Part shown: in pieces, positions 7,815 through 16,812 of the stretch | How the letters are laid out: each line of letters begins with the position of its first letter | How positions within the stretch are numbered: the stretch's first letter is position 1 | Source: Prevotella sp. | GTDB taxonomy: Bacteria; Bacteroidota; Bacteroidia; Bacteroidales; Bacteroidaceae | NCBI GenBank assembly: GCA_017619755.1 | Contig: JAFZRU010000066.1 | Location: forward strand, 1-53,949 | DNA: 53,949 nucleotides | Direction of reading: 5' to 3' | Position numbers and translations under genes: made by a program | The notes under the pieces: model-generated | Told to the model about the DNA's origin: nothing | Seen by the model: only the letters and a program-made list of their open reading frames with translations | Database searches by the model: none

Positions 7815-9785
7815 TTATGCGTCGATGTTGGCGTAGGTGGCGTTGGCCTCGATGAATTCTCGTCTTGGCTCCACGTCGTCGCCCATGAGCATGGAGAAGA
7901 TTTCGTCAGCCTCAGCGGCATTTTGGATGGTCACTTGTTTGAGGAGGCGTGTTTCGGGATTCATGGTTGTCTCCCACAAGTCCTCGGCGTTCATCTCACC
8001 CAGACCTTTGTATCTCTGCGTGTGGATGTTGGCGTCTTCCACACCGTTGCCGTACTTGTCGAGGAAAGCCTGCCTTTGCTGGTCGTTGTAGCAATATTCG
8101 CTCACCTTCTTCTTGTAGGTGCATCGGTAGAGTGGGGGAGAGGCGATGTAGAGGTGTCCCTCTTGGATGACGCGGGGCATGAAGCGATAGAACAACGTCA
8201 TGATGAGGGTGGCGATATGTGCGCCGTCCACGTCGGCATCGGCCATGATGATGATTTTGTCGTAACGCAGTTTGTCGATGTTGGCCTCTTTGTCGTCTTC
8301 ACCATCCACACCGAAGCGCACGCCGATGCTTTGGATGATGTTCATCACCGACTCGCTCTCGAAGACCTTGTGCCACATGACTTTCTCCACGTTGAGGATT
8401 TTTCCTCTCAGCGGCAGGATGGCTTGTGTGAAGCGGTCGCGCCCCTGTTTTGCCGAACCACCGGCGGAGTCACCCTCCACGAGGAAGATCTCGCACTCCT
8501 TGGGGTCCTTGTTGGAGCAGTCGGCCAGTTTGCCGGGCAGTCCACCTCCCGACATCACGTTTTTGCGCTGCACGCTCTCACGGGCTTTTCTTGCCGCGAT
8601 GCGCGCCGTGGCGGCGAGCACCACCTTGTCGCAGATCATCCTTGCCTCCTTGGGATGCTCCTCGAGGTATGCGGCGAGCGCCTCGTTGACGGCTTGCTGC
8701 ACTGCTCCTGAGACTTCGCTGTTACCCAGTTTCGTCTTCGTCTGTCCCTCGAACTGCGGTTCAGCCACCTTGATGGAGATGACGGCGGTGAGCCCCTCCC
8801 TGAAGTCTTCGCTGGCAATCTCTATTTTCGCCTTCTCTATTTGCTTGGAGATGGCCGGGTCGTTGTCGGCGTATTTCTTCAGGGTGCGTGTGAGTGCCAT
8901 TCGGAAGCCCTGCAGGTGGGTGCCACCCTCGATGGTGTTGATGTTGTTCACGTAGGAGTGGATGTTCTCCGAATAGTCGGTGTTGTACATCACGGCCACC
9001 TCGATAGGCACGCCTTGCTTCTCTGTCTTCAGGTAGATGACGTCGTTGAAGAGGTGGGTGCGGTGACGGTCGATGAACCTGACAAACTCCTTGAGTCCTT
9101 CCTTGGCATGGAAGACCTCTTGTTTTGTCTTTCCCTCCTCGTCGGGTCTCAGGTCGTTGAGCGTGATGGTGATGCCGGCGTTGAGGTATGCCAGTTCCCT
9201 CATGCGCCTTGCGATGATGTCATGTTGATAGACGGTGGTGGTGAAAATGGTGGGGTCGGGCCAGAACTGCTGCCTGGTGCCTGTCAATGTGGTTTCGCCC
9301 ACCACCTTGACGGGGTATAACGGCTTGCCACGCTCGTATTCTTGTTGGTAGATTTTTCCATCTCTGAACACTTGCGAGAGCATGTGTGAGGAGAGTGCGT
9401 TGACGCAGCTCACGCCCACGCCGTGCAGACCTCCACTCACTTTATAGGAGCCTTTGTCGAATTTTCCTCCGGCGTGCAGCACGGTCATGACCACTTCGAG
9501 CGCCGACTTGTGGAGTTTCTTGTGTTCGTCCACCGGTATTCCCCTGCCGTTGTCTTGCACGGTGATGGAGTTGTCCTCGTTGATGGTCACTTCGATGTGC
9601 GTGCAGTAGCCCGCCATGGCCTCATCGATGGAGTTGTCCACCGTCTCGTTCACCAAGTGGTGGAGGCCTTTCTCACTGATGTCGCCAATATACATGGCAG
9701 GGCGCTTCCTGACGGCTTCCAAGCCCTCAAGCACCTGAATGTTTTTCGCTGAGTAATTGCTTTCCTGATTCTGTATCTCTGACAT
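7815..9785 (-). CDS. gyrB: DNA gyrase subunit B
   Basis: 656 residues from ATG 9785 (MSEIQNQES). The ATPase domain shows AMYIGDISEKGLHHLV, QDNGRGIPVDEH and the ATP-lid SGGLHGVGVSCVNAL; the TOPRIM domain shows LVEGDSAGGSAKQGRD and DADVDGAHI (acidic metal ligands). The C-terminal end with QRYKGLGEMN is complete. With GyrA it introduces negative supercoils. An in-frame extension to 9893 exists but overlaps the promoter and is not family-like. ParE is the alternative; the overall sequence fits GyrB better. Confidence 0.94.
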   Translation of the reverse strand: MSEIQNQESNYSAKNIQVLEGLEAVRKRPAMYIGDISEKGLHHLVNETVDNSIDEAMAGYCTHIEVTINEDNSITVQDNGRGIPVDEHKKLHKSALEVVMTVLHAGGKFDKGSYKVSGGLHGVGVSCVNALSSHMLSQVFRDGKIYQQEYERGKPLYPVKVVGETTLTGTRQQFWPDPTIFTTTVYQHDIIARRMRELAYLNAGITITLNDLRPDEEGKTKQEVFHAKEGLKEFVRFIDRHRTHLFNDVIYLKTEKQGVPIEVAVMYNTDYSENIHSYVNNINTIEGGTHLQGFRMALTRTLKKYADNDPAISKQIEKAKIEIASEDFREGLTAVISIKVAEPQFEGQTKTKLGNSEVSGAVQQAVNEALAAYLEEHPKEARMICDKVVLAATARIAARKARESVQRKNVMSGGGLPGKLADCSNKDPKECEIFLVEGDSAGGSAKQGRDRFTQAILPLRGKILNVEKVMWHKVFESESVMNIIQSIGVRFGVDGEDDKEANIDKLRYDKIIIMADADVDGAHIATLIMTLFYRFMPRVIQEGHLYIASPPLYRCTYKKKVSEYCYNDQQRQAFLDKYGNGVEDANIHTQRYKGLGEMNAEDLWETTMNPETRLLKQVTIQNAAEADEIFSMLMGDDVEPRREFIEANATYANIDA

Positions 9786-9890
9786 TTTCGTTATACTGTC
9801 TTTCCACTCATTCCGCCGTTTTCCAAGGTGCTTTTTTCGAGCTTCCATGGTTGTCCGAAGCGGGTTTTGTGATGGGTTTCTTAGATTGTG

Positions 9891-9898
9891 CAAAGTTA
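9891..9898 (-). promoter_or_regulatory. gyrB -7 element
   Basis: Read on the minus strand, 9898-9891 is TAACTTTG, matching TAnnTTTG. It is ~106 nt before the gyrB ATG. A run of short GTGTG/A-tract repeats (9940-9975) lies just upstream of it. Confidence 0.7.
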
Positions 9899-10000
9899 CG
9901 AAATTTATGGCACATCAAGAAATTTTTCAGCTGAAAAAAGTGTGAAAAAAAGTGTGTGAAAAGTGTGTGAAAAGACCGTTGGGTTGATAAAAAGCAAGAA

Positions 10001-10025
10001 GGTCGCAACCTTGTTGGTTGCGGCC
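10001..10025 (-). terminator. rho-independent terminator of rpsT
   Basis: On the minus strand GGCCGCAACC (10025-10016), loop AACAA, GGTTGCGACC (10010-10001), followed by a T-rich stretch (TTCTTGCTTTTT). It begins 29 nt after the rpsT stop. Confidence 0.85.
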
Positions 10026-10053
10026 TTCAGTTTATCTTTTCCTTTCGCTCTTC

Positions 10054-10308
10054 CTACGCCATTTTGTTGATTTGGCGGGAGAGGCTGGACTTGAGGTTGG
10101 CAGCTTTGTTGCGGTGAATGATATTGGTTTTTGCCAATTTGTCAAGCATTTTTTGTACACTGGGATAAAGCTTCGCAGCCTCGTCCTTGTTGGTCATTGC
10201 GCGCAGCTTTCTTACGGCATTGCGCATGGTTTTTGCGTAATACTTGTTGTGAAGTTGCCTCTTTTTGTCCTGGCGGATTCTCTTCAATGATGATTTGTGG
10301 TTTGCCAT
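10054..10308 (-). CDS. rpsT: 30S ribosomal protein S20
   Basis: 84 residues from ATG 10308 ([13 protein letters not shown]), the canonical S20 start and length, very Lys/Arg-rich, with the S20 motif [20 protein letters not shown]. It binds the 5' and 3' minor domains of 16S rRNA. It lies 31 nt downstream of a tRNA-Glu on the same strand with no promoter or terminator between, so both are probably made as one transcript. Confidence 0.97.
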   Translation of the reverse strand: MANHKSSLKRIRQDKKRQLHNKYYAKTMRNAVRKLRAMTNKDEAAKLYPSVQKMLDKLAKTNIIHRNKAANLKSSLSRQINKMA

Positions 10309-10339
10309 CTTATTTGTTTCCTTTTTTTTATTGTTCTTG

Positions 10340-10411
10340 TAGTCCATAGCAGAGTCGAACTGCTCTTTAGAGAATGAAAATCTCTCGTCCTAACCGATAG
10401 ACGAATGGACC
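10340..10411 (-). tRNA. tRNA-Glu (UUC)
   Basis: 72 nt cloverleaf: acceptor GGTCCAT pairs with ATGGACT (first pair G-U), D arm with TCGGTTAGGA, anticodon stem AGAGA/TCTCT with loop TTTTCAT giving anticodon TTC (Glu), T arm AGCAG-TTCGACT-CTGCT, discriminator A. The 3' CCA is not encoded. Its promoter is at 10432-10439 and rpsT follows 31 nt downstream. Confidence 0.95.
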
Positions 10412-10431
10412 GTTGACTTAAATTGCGGATG

Positions 10432-10439
10432 CAAAGGTA
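10432..10439 (-). promoter_or_regulatory. -7 element of the tRNA-Glu-rpsT transcript
   Basis: The minus strand reads TACCTTTG, an exact TAnnTTTG, 20 nt before the tRNA 5' end. Confidence 0.75.
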
Positions 10440-10520
10440 TTACTTTTCTTTTACTCACGCAAATTTTGAGGGTTGTTTTTTTCCTACAAGTGCTTTTTTA
10501 TCTTTTTTTTGCATTTTTTC

Positions 10521-10551
10521 TTGTGTTTTTCGGCCCTTTGTCGTAACTTTA
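10521..10551 (+). promoter_or_regulatory. recO promoter
   Basis: TTG (10521-10523), 20-nt spacer, TAACTTTA (10544-10551), one base off the consensus. Together with AAAGGAGAAACG before ATG 10573 it decides the recO start against in-frame upstream codons. Confidence 0.65.
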
Positions 10552-10572
10552 CAGCCTAAAAAAGGAGAAACG

Positions 10573-11301
10573 ATGGCTATTACAAGGACGCAGGCAGTGG
10601 TGCTGAAGTCGTTGAAATATGGTGATGGGAGCCTTGTTGTGGACATGCTCACAGCCGTCCATGGGCGTGTGTCGTTCATGGTGCGTGTGTCGTCTTCTTC
10701 CCGTGGTCGCATGCGCCGGCAGTTGTTCATGCCCTTGACGTTGGTGGAGGTAGATTTCGACTATCGCTCGAAGTCCTCCCTTCAGCGTTTGAGCGACATC
10801 CGCATTTGGAAGCCCTTGCCTTCCTTGTCGATGCACCCCTACAAGTTGTCGATGGGCATGTTCCTTTCAGAGTTCCTTGTCCATGCCACTCGCGACGAGC
10901 GTGAAAATGCCGCCCTTTTCCAGTTTGTTTCCTACAGCCTTGAGTGGTTGGACGGCGTGTCGGAGCATTTTTCCAATTTCCACTTGGTGTTCATGATGCG
11001 CATGTCGCGCTTCGTGGGTTTCTTCCCCAATGTGGAAGAAGTGTTGGAAGGGGGCTATTTCGACTTGCTCAATGCCTGTTTTACCCCTGATGTTCCCCGG
11101 CATAGCCATTATCTTGTTCCTGCGGAGGCGTCGAAGATAGCGTTGCTCATGCGCTTGTCCTACCAAACGATGCACCTCTGTGCCATGTCACGCGATGAGC
11201 GCAACAGGTGCACAGAGGTGATCTTGGAGTATTACCGTCTCCATGTGCCAGGCTTTCCTCCGCTCAAGTCGGTCGCCGTGCTCAAGGAGTTGTTTGTGTG
11301 A
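10573..11301 (+). CDS. recO: DNA repair protein RecO
   Basis: 242 residues from ATG 10573, preceded by a good Shine-Dalgarno-like AAAGGAG. The N-terminal OB-fold begins TQAVVLKSLKYGDGSLVV, typical of RecO; a central helical part follows. RecO anneals SSB-coated DNA and loads RecA with RecR. The family's zinc cysteines are not evident, as often in Bacteroidota. It converges with yqeY, whose stop is one base away. Confidence 0.9.
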   Translation: MAITRTQAVVLKSLKYGDGSLVVDMLTAVHGRVSFMVRVSSSSRGRMRRQLFMPLTLVEVDFDYRSKSSLQRLSDIRIWKPLPSLSMHPYKLSMGMFLSEFLVHATRDERENAALFQFVSYSLEWLDGVSEHFSNFHLVFMMRMSRFVGFFPNVEEVLEGGYFDLLNACFTPDVPRHSHYLVPAEASKIALLMRLSYQTMHLCAMSRDERNRCTEVILEYYRLHVPGFPPLKSVAVLKELFV

Positions 11302-11302
11302 C

Positions 11303-11752
11303 TTATGCCAGCAGTCGTTTGACGATGGCGGAGATGGCCTTTCCGTCGGCCTTTCCAGCCATTTGCTTCGTGGCCATTCCCATCACCTTTCCCATATCTT
11401 TCATCCCGGCGGCTCCGGTTTGAGTGATGATGTCTCTCACGGCGGCCTCTATCTCCGCCTCGTCGAGTTGTCGTGGGAGGTAGCTTTCTATGACGGCCAC
11501 TTGTGCCAGTTCGCTGTCAGCCAGGTCCTGTCGGTTTTTCTCCGCAAAGGTGGCAGCCGCTTCCTTTCCCTGCTTGGCCAGTTTCTGAATGATTTTCAGG
11601 GCGTCGGCGTCTTCGAGGGTGTCGTTGGCTCCCGGTGCGGTTTTTGCCTCGATGAAGACCTTCTTGATGTTTCTCAGCGTTTCGAGCCTCACTTTGTCGC
11701 GGGCTTTCATGGCGGCCTTGATGTCCTCGCTGATTTGGTCGTATAGTGTCAT
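11303..11752 (-). CDS. yqeY: GatB/YqeY domain-containing protein
   Basis: 149 residues. The YqeY domain spans nearly all of it: a helical N-terminus (YDQISEDIKAAMKARDK) and the C-terminal tail domain with MGKVMGMATKQMAGKADGK, shared with the GatB tail that contacts tRNA. The function is not established. It is the last gene of the minus-strand division cluster, 12 nt after ftsZ. Confidence 0.92.
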   Translation of the reverse strand: MTLYDQISEDIKAAMKARDKVRLETLRNIKKVFIEAKTAPGANDTLEDADALKIIQKLAKQGKEAAATFAEKNRQDLADSELAQVAVIESYLPRQLDEAEIEAAVRDIITQTGAAGMKDMGKVMGMATKQMAGKADGKAISAIVKRLLA

Positions 11753-11764
11753 GGCGTGTGGGTT

Positions 11765-13087
11765 TTAGAATACGATTTTCGCGGAGTTGCCGGTGTTGGC
11801 GGGAGTGTCGTTGCTGGAATCGCTTTCAGCGTCGCCCATGGCGGTCTTGCAGATGTCTTCAAGCATGCTGCGTGTGCGTCGATAGGTGGGCGTGCTCTCC
11901 ACGGCGAGGATGACGTCCTCGTTGTCGAGGTCTTCGGGTTTGAAGATGAAGATGTGCGGGCGGCGTTTCTGCGGTTTGTCGGTGCTGTTTTTGTAGTAGT
12001 GCTGTCTGCGCTCTTCGTTTCTCGCCCTCTTCTCGTCCAGTTCGGCGATGCGTGACTGCGTGGTGTGCTTGTTGATGTGCCCTGTCATGCCATCCACGTT
12101 CTCTATGCCGAAGCCGGTGGCGAGGATGGTGACTTTCACTTTCTTTCCGAGTTCCGGGTCCACGGCCAGTCCCCATTTGATTTCGAAGTCGTCGCCGAAT
12201 TTGGCCATGAAGTCGTTGACGTCGTTCATCTCTTCCATCATCAGTCCACCCGACTCCTTGTCGTTGGCGAAGGTGATGCTGAGGAGGATTTTCTTGGAGT
12301 TGAACACGTCGTTGTCGTTGAGCAGCGGTGAGTTGAGAGCGTCGTTGATGGCTGCTTTCACGCGTCCTTCACCCTCGCCGTAGCCGGTGCTCATGATGGC
12401 CACGCCACCGTCCTTGAGCACGGTGCGCACGTCGTTGAAGTCGAGGTTGATAAGTCCGTGTACGGTGATGATTTCAGCGATGCTTCTTGCCGCGATGCTC
12501 AGTGTGTCATCCGCCTTGGCGAAGGCGTTGAGCACTGAGTAGTCGGGGTAGATTTCCCTCAGGCGTTCGTTGTTGATCACGAGCAGTGCATCCACGTGTT
12601 TCGACATCTCCTCCACGCCGTCGAGGGCCTGGTCGATTTTGTTGGGTCCTTCGAAGCGGAAGGGTATGGTGACGATGCCCACGGTGAGGATGCCCAGTTC
12701 CTTGGACACTCGTGCGATGACGGGTGCCGCTCCGGTGCCGGTGCCGCCGCCCATTCCTGCGGTGATGAAGGACATCTTGGTGCCGTCGTTGAGCATACGC
12801 CTGATGTCGTCCTCACTCTCTTCGGCAGCCTTCCTTGCCCGTTCGGGCTTGTTGCCGGCTCCCAGTCCTTCCTTGCCCAATTGGATGTGCACGGGGACGG
12901 GAGAGTCGTTGAGTGCCTGGCGGTCGGTGTTGCACAGCACGAATGTCACCTCGTGGATGCCCTCGCGGTACATGTGGTTGACAGCGTTTCCGCCGCCACC
13001 GCCCACGCCGATGACCTTGATGATGCAATTCTCTTTGGGGAGCTCCTCGAAGTCGAGGGCTTCTTGCTTATTTTTGTCTTTGTCCAT
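11765..13087 (-). CDS. ftsZ: cell division protein FtsZ
   Basis: 440 residues. The tubulin-type nucleotide-binding motifs are GVGGGGGNAVNHM (residues ~27-39) and GGGTGTG (113-119). The GTPase polymerises into the Z ring that places the septum. After the globular domain (ends near residue 320) a variable basic linker of ~100 residues leads to the tail. The last residues (NTGNSAKIVF) form a short conserved end that probably contacts FtsA. It follows ftsA by 25 nt. Confidence 0.98.
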   Translation of the reverse strand: MDKDKNKQEALDFEELPKENCIIKVIGVGGGGGNAVNHMYREGIHEVTFVLCNTDRQALNDSPVPVHIQLGKEGLGAGNKPERARKAAEESEDDIRRMLNDGTKMSFITAGMGGGTGTGAAPVIARVSKELGILTVGIVTIPFRFEGPNKIDQALDGVEEMSKHVDALLVINNERLREIYPDYSVLNAFAKADDTLSIAARSIAEIITVHGLINLDFNDVRTVLKDGGVAIMSTGYGEGEGRVKAAINDALNSPLLNDNDVFNSKKILLSITFANDKESGGLMMEEMNDVNDFMAKFGDDFEIKWGLAVDPELGKKVKVTILATGFGIENVDGMTGHINKHTTQSRIAELDEKRARNEERRQHYYKNSTDKPQKRRPHIFIFKPEDLDNEDVILAVESTPTYRRTRSMLEDICKTAMGDAESDSSNDTPANTGNSAKIVF

Positions 13088-13112
13088 TGCTTCTTGGTTT
13101 TATGGGGTTGTC

Positions 13113-14585
13113 TTATCTCTTGTCCTCTTCTTCAGGTTCCTCGGCCACCAGTTTGCTTGCGAAGTTTTTCAGTGATGCCGCCGTACGTTTGAAGAAGCCG
13201 CCAGGTTTTTGTTCCTCTGCCCTGCGCCTTTCTTCCTCTTCTCTTATCCTCAAGGCCTCCGCCTCCGCCTCGGCTTTGCGCCTGCGCTCCTCTTCGGCCC
13301 TCTGCTTCTCGGCTTCGGTCATCACGACCCCGGTGCCCATTTCCCCGGGCTTTCTCGGCTTGTTGTGAATGTCGCCGGTGTTGCCGCTGGTGGGTGCACC
13401 TGCTCCGCTGAAGAGGTCGGCATTGGGGTTGATGGCCGAACCGGCGCAGTTCATGTCGCCCCTTGCGAGCAGTCCGATGATGGTGTTCATCATGCCGTTG
13501 CGTGCATTGATGTCCTTGTCGGTGGAGGTGACATTCTGCGTGACAGTGTTGGCGATGCGGATTTTTTGAATGTTGGTGATGTTGGTGAACGCCTTTTTGA
13601 TGTTCTTCATGTTGGAGCCGCCGCCGGTGAGGATGATGCCTCCGAGCAGTTTGTCGTTGTACTCTTGCGGCACCTGGAGCCATGCGTTTTGAATGATTTC
13701 ATTGACCCTTGCCTCCACGAGGTCCACGAAGGTCTGCATGTCGATATTGCGCTCCGCGTCGATGGCGATGGTTTTATCCGGCTCGATTTCGGTGCTGTCG
13801 GTGTATGCGGATGCATACTTGATCTTCATCTCCTCAGCCTCGCTGTCCTCCATCTGGAGGGATGCGATGTCCTTGGTGATGTTGTTTCCACCGAGAGGTA
13901 TGACAACGAGGTGCCTGAGAATGTTCTTGTAATAGACGGAGACGGTGGTGGTGTCTGCTCCGAGGTCCACGAGCATGCATCCGCTTCTTTTCTCAGCCTC
14001 TGTCAGTACGCTTTGCGCCAGTGCGATGGGTGCGAGATACATCTCAGCGATGGCGATTTTGGCGTTTTCGAAGCATTTGTTGAGGTTCCTATAGAAGGAT
14101 TTCCTGCAAAGGATGTTGAGGAAGTTTCCCTCGATTTTGTTGCTTTGTATTCCCACCGGGTCGATTTGGTACTGCGTCCCCACTTTGTATTCCTGTGTGG
14201 CGGCGTCGAGAATTTCCAGGTCAGGATACGACATGCTTCTGTTGTTGTCCATCAGTTCGTTGATCATGTCCTGCGCGATGATGGTGTCGTCGGGCAGTGT
14301 CTTGACGATGACGTTTCTCATGCTTCTGATGGACTGTCCTCCCACTCCGACGTAAACCTGTGAGATTTCCGACTTGAGTGATGTTTTCAGTTTCTTGATG
14401 ATGTTGGTCAGACAAGCGCTGGTCTTGTCGATGTTGTAAACCACTCCCTTGCGGATGCATGAAGTGGCGTCCTCCCTCACGACGGCGAGCACTTGGATGC
14501 TGCCGTCCATGCTCTTCTTACCGGCGATGCCGGTGATTTTGGAAGAGCCCAATTCAATAGCTACTATGAAGTCCTTTGCTGCCAT
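13113..14585 (-). CDS. ftsA: cell division protein FtsA
   Basis: 490 residues from ATG 14585 (MAAKDFIVAIELGSSKITG), the actin-fold phosphate-1 motif. A second ATP-binding region is VDLGADTTTVS and the adenosine motif is ILTGGGSNM. FtsA anchors FtsZ to the membrane. After the actin fold comes a highly charged Glu/Arg/Ala helix (EEERRRKAEAEAEALR), then the likely amphipathic membrane helix FFKRTAASLKNFASKLV near the end. The charged spacer makes the protein longer than enterobacterial FtsA but is common in this phylum. Confidence 0.96.
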   Translation of the reverse strand: MAAKDFIVAIELGSSKITGIAGKKSMDGSIQVLAVVREDATSCIRKGVVYNIDKTSACLTNIIKKLKTSLKSEISQVYVGVGGQSIRSMRNVIVKTLPDDTIIAQDMINELMDNNRSMSYPDLEILDAATQEYKVGTQYQIDPVGIQSNKIEGNFLNILCRKSFYRNLNKCFENAKIAIAEMYLAPIALAQSVLTEAEKRSGCMLVDLGADTTTVSVYYKNILRHLVVIPLGGNNITKDIASLQMEDSEAEEMKIKYASAYTDSTEIEPDKTIAIDAERNIDMQTFVDLVEARVNEIIQNAWLQVPQEYNDKLLGGIILTGGGSNMKNIKKAFTNITNIQKIRIANTVTQNVTSTDKDINARNGMMNTIIGLLARGDMNCAGSAINPNADLFSGAGAPTSGNTGDIHNKPRKPGEMGTGVVMTEAEKQRAEEERRRKAEAEAEALRIREEEERRRAEEQKPGGFFKRTAASLKNFASKLVAEEPEEEDKR

Positions 14586-14595
14586 GGGTTGTTGT

Positions 14596-15429
14596 TTATA
14601 TTTTCTCGGGTTGTATGTTTTCTGTTGTTTCTTGCTTGTTGTGCTTGTGCTTTCGGCAGATGATTTGGTTGTCAAACTCGAGGTTGATGTACGAGTATTT
14701 GTTCCATCCCACCTTGTTGAGGCCGTATTTGTAGAATTTGTCGAGGCGTGTGAACTGCCTGTTGGCGAAATTCTCTATGTTTCTTTCTCTTCTTGCCTTG
14801 TCCTTGCTTTCCGGGATTCTTCCCAAGCAAGCGATGTGGTTTCCCACTCGTGGGGCCATCTCGATGCTTTTGTCGGGCAGGATGTTGATTTGCTCCACTT
14901 GGTTTTTCCACAGTTCATTCGCCATGATCCACCTTGCCAAGGGGGCCACGTAGTTGCATGCATACCATTGGCTGATGTTTCCCGTGGCGATGATGAGGTC
15001 TGAGGCGTAACCTCCGCCTTGCATCATCTTCCCTTCCGTGTCGATGAAATAGTCCTCTCCGTTGTCGGCCTTCACCCTGATCATGGGCAGTCTCTGCGTG
15101 ACCTCCACTCCCACGGTGCCATCTTGTGTCTTGTAGCATTGCACGCCGCTGATGAAGTTGTTCTGCTTGAGAGTCTGCTCGATGGCTCTGAGGTCGATGA
15201 GCGAGAGTTTTTTCCCGGAGGGGTAGAGTTGCTTGTTGTTGAGCATCGCCTTCACATCCCCGGCCGAGAGGAAGCCGCAGGAGTCGTTGTCGGCAATTCT
15301 GATGCGCACCTTCTGGCACGTCTCGTCCGACCGGTCGGGATGGTTGAACGTGGTGGTGGCCAACACGATGTATGCGGCGAGTACCACGTCTATTGCTACG
15401 ATGATGGTTTTCTTCCAGTTGATGTGCAT
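14596..15429 (-). CDS. ftsQ: cell division protein FtsQ
   Basis: 277 residues: a short cytoplasmic tip, one transmembrane segment at ~8-27 (TIIVAIDVVLAAYIVLATT), then a periplasmic POTRA-like and beta domain. FtsQ links early and late division proteins through FtsL/FtsB. Sequence is weakly conserved in this phylum, so the call rests on length, topology and its place between murC and ftsA. The start abuts the murC stop. Confidence 0.88.
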   Translation of the reverse strand: MHINWKKTIIVAIDVVLAAYIVLATTTFNHPDRSDETCQKVRIRIADNDSCGFLSAGDVKAMLNNKQLYPSGKKLSLIDLRAIEQTLKQNNFISGVQCYKTQDGTVGVEVTQRLPMIRVKADNGEDYFIDTEGKMMQGGGYASDLIIATGNISQWYACNYVAPLARWIMANELWKNQVEQINILPDKSIEMAPRVGNHIACLGRIPESKDKARRERNIENFANRQFTRLDKFYKYGLNKVGWNKYSYINLEFDNQIICRKHKHNKQETTENIQPEKI

Positions 15430-16806
15430 TTACTTGCTGTTGATGATGGATGCAATCTGCCCCACGAGGTTGTCCAAGTCGCCGGCTCCGAGTACGATAA
15501 GCACGTCGAAGTCGCGGTTTCTCACGTATTCGAGCACGTCCTCCTTTCTCACCATGTCTTTCTCCACCCCTGGCCGAATGTGATCGTAGATGAGTTTCGA
15601 AGTGACGCCGGGGATGGGTTCCTCGCGTGCGGGGTAGATGTCGCAAAGCACCACTTCGTCGAGCATGCTGAGGCTTTCGGCAAACTCCTTGTAGAAGTCT
15701 CTTGTGCGGGTGTATAGGTGAGGTTGGAAGAGTGCTGTCACCTTCCTGTTCTTATACAGTTCTCTGATGCTCTTAGCGCTGTGGTAGATCTCCATGGGGT
15801 GGTGTGCATAGTCGCTAAGCACCACGTGCCGGTCGTTTTTCACCTTGAAGTCGAACCTTCTCTCCACTCCCTCGTAGGTGCGCATGGCTTCTCTCAGTTC
15901 TTCGGCGTTGCATCCGCTGATTTGTGCTATGGCCATGGCGGCCACCGCATTCTCTATGTTGATGGGAATGGGCTGCCCCAAGCTGATGTCGTTGACGTCT
16001 CCGAGAGGCGACACGAAGTTGAAGGTGATTTCCCCGTTGTCGATGACGATGTTGCTGGCATGGAAGTCACCCTCGTCCCTGCTGTAGGTCCAGGTGGTCA
16101 CTCCCTCTCCCGTCTGCGGTGTCATTTCCAGTCCGGTGTGGATGATGAGTGCGCCTCCCGGTTGGATGAGCGTGGTGTAGTGCCTGAAGCTTTCCAAGTA
16201 AGCCTCCTTTGTGCCGTAGATGTCGAGGTGGTCGGGGTCGGTGGCGGTGATGACGGTGGCCCAAGGTCTGAGCCAGTGGAAAGAGCGGTCGTATTCATCC
16301 GCCTCGATGACCACGAAGTCGCTGTCGGCGAGGATGTAGTTGGTGCCGTAGTTTTTGGCGATGCCGCCGAGGAATGCGTTGCAGTCGAGGTGGCTGTTGT
16401 GCATGATGTGTGCGCACATGGAGGAGGTAGTGGTTTTGCCGTGTGTTCCGGCTACGCACAGCCCCTTGTGTGCTTGTGTGAGTGTTCCGAGCACCTGCGC
16501 TCTTTTTTGTATGTCGAAGCCGTTGTCGCGAAACCATTTCATCTCGCTGTGGTCTCCGGGAATGGCAGGTGTATATACCACGAGTGTGTCCTCCCTCTTC
16601 CGGCATTCCTGCGGTATGAGGTTGGGATTGTCGTCGTAATGGATGAGCATACCTTCCTCTTCGAGCTTCTTGGTGAGTTCGGATGGCGTCTTGTCATACC
16701 CCGCCACCACCATTCCCTTGTGGAGGAAATAGCGTGCGATGGCGCTCATTCCGATTCCTCCGATGCCGAGGAAGTAAACTGCTTGTATGTTTTGTTTTGC
16801 TGTCAT
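15430..16806 (-). CDS. murC: UDP-N-acetylmuramate--L-alanine ligase
   Basis: 458 residues. Rossmann motif GIGGIGMSA at 14-22, ATP P-loop GTHGKTTT at 120-127, and the Mur ligase region EADEYDRSFHWL. It adds L-Ala to UDP-MurNAc, the first amino acid of the stem peptide, in the cytoplasm. 6 nt separate it from murG and it abuts ftsQ. Confidence 0.97.
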   Translation of the reverse strand: MTAKQNIQAVYFLGIGGIGMSAIARYFLHKGMVVAGYDKTPSELTKKLEEEGMLIHYDDNPNLIPQECRKREDTLVVYTPAIPGDHSEMKWFRDNGFDIQKRAQVLGTLTQAHKGLCVAGTHGKTTTSSMCAHIMHNSHLDCNAFLGGIAKNYGTNYILADSDFVVIEADEYDRSFHWLRPWATVITATDPDHLDIYGTKEAYLESFRHYTTLIQPGGALIIHTGLEMTPQTGEGVTTWTYSRDEGDFHASNIVIDNGEITFNFVSPLGDVNDISLGQPIPINIENAVAAMAIAQISGCNAEELREAMRTYEGVERRFDFKVKNDRHVVLSDYAHHPMEIYHSAKSIRELYKNRKVTALFQPHLYTRTRDFYKEFAESLSMLDEVVLCDIYPAREEPIPGVTSKLIYDHIRPGVEKDMVRKEDVLEYVRNRDFDVLIVLGAGDLDNLVGQIASIINSK

Positions 16807-16812
16807 CTACAA

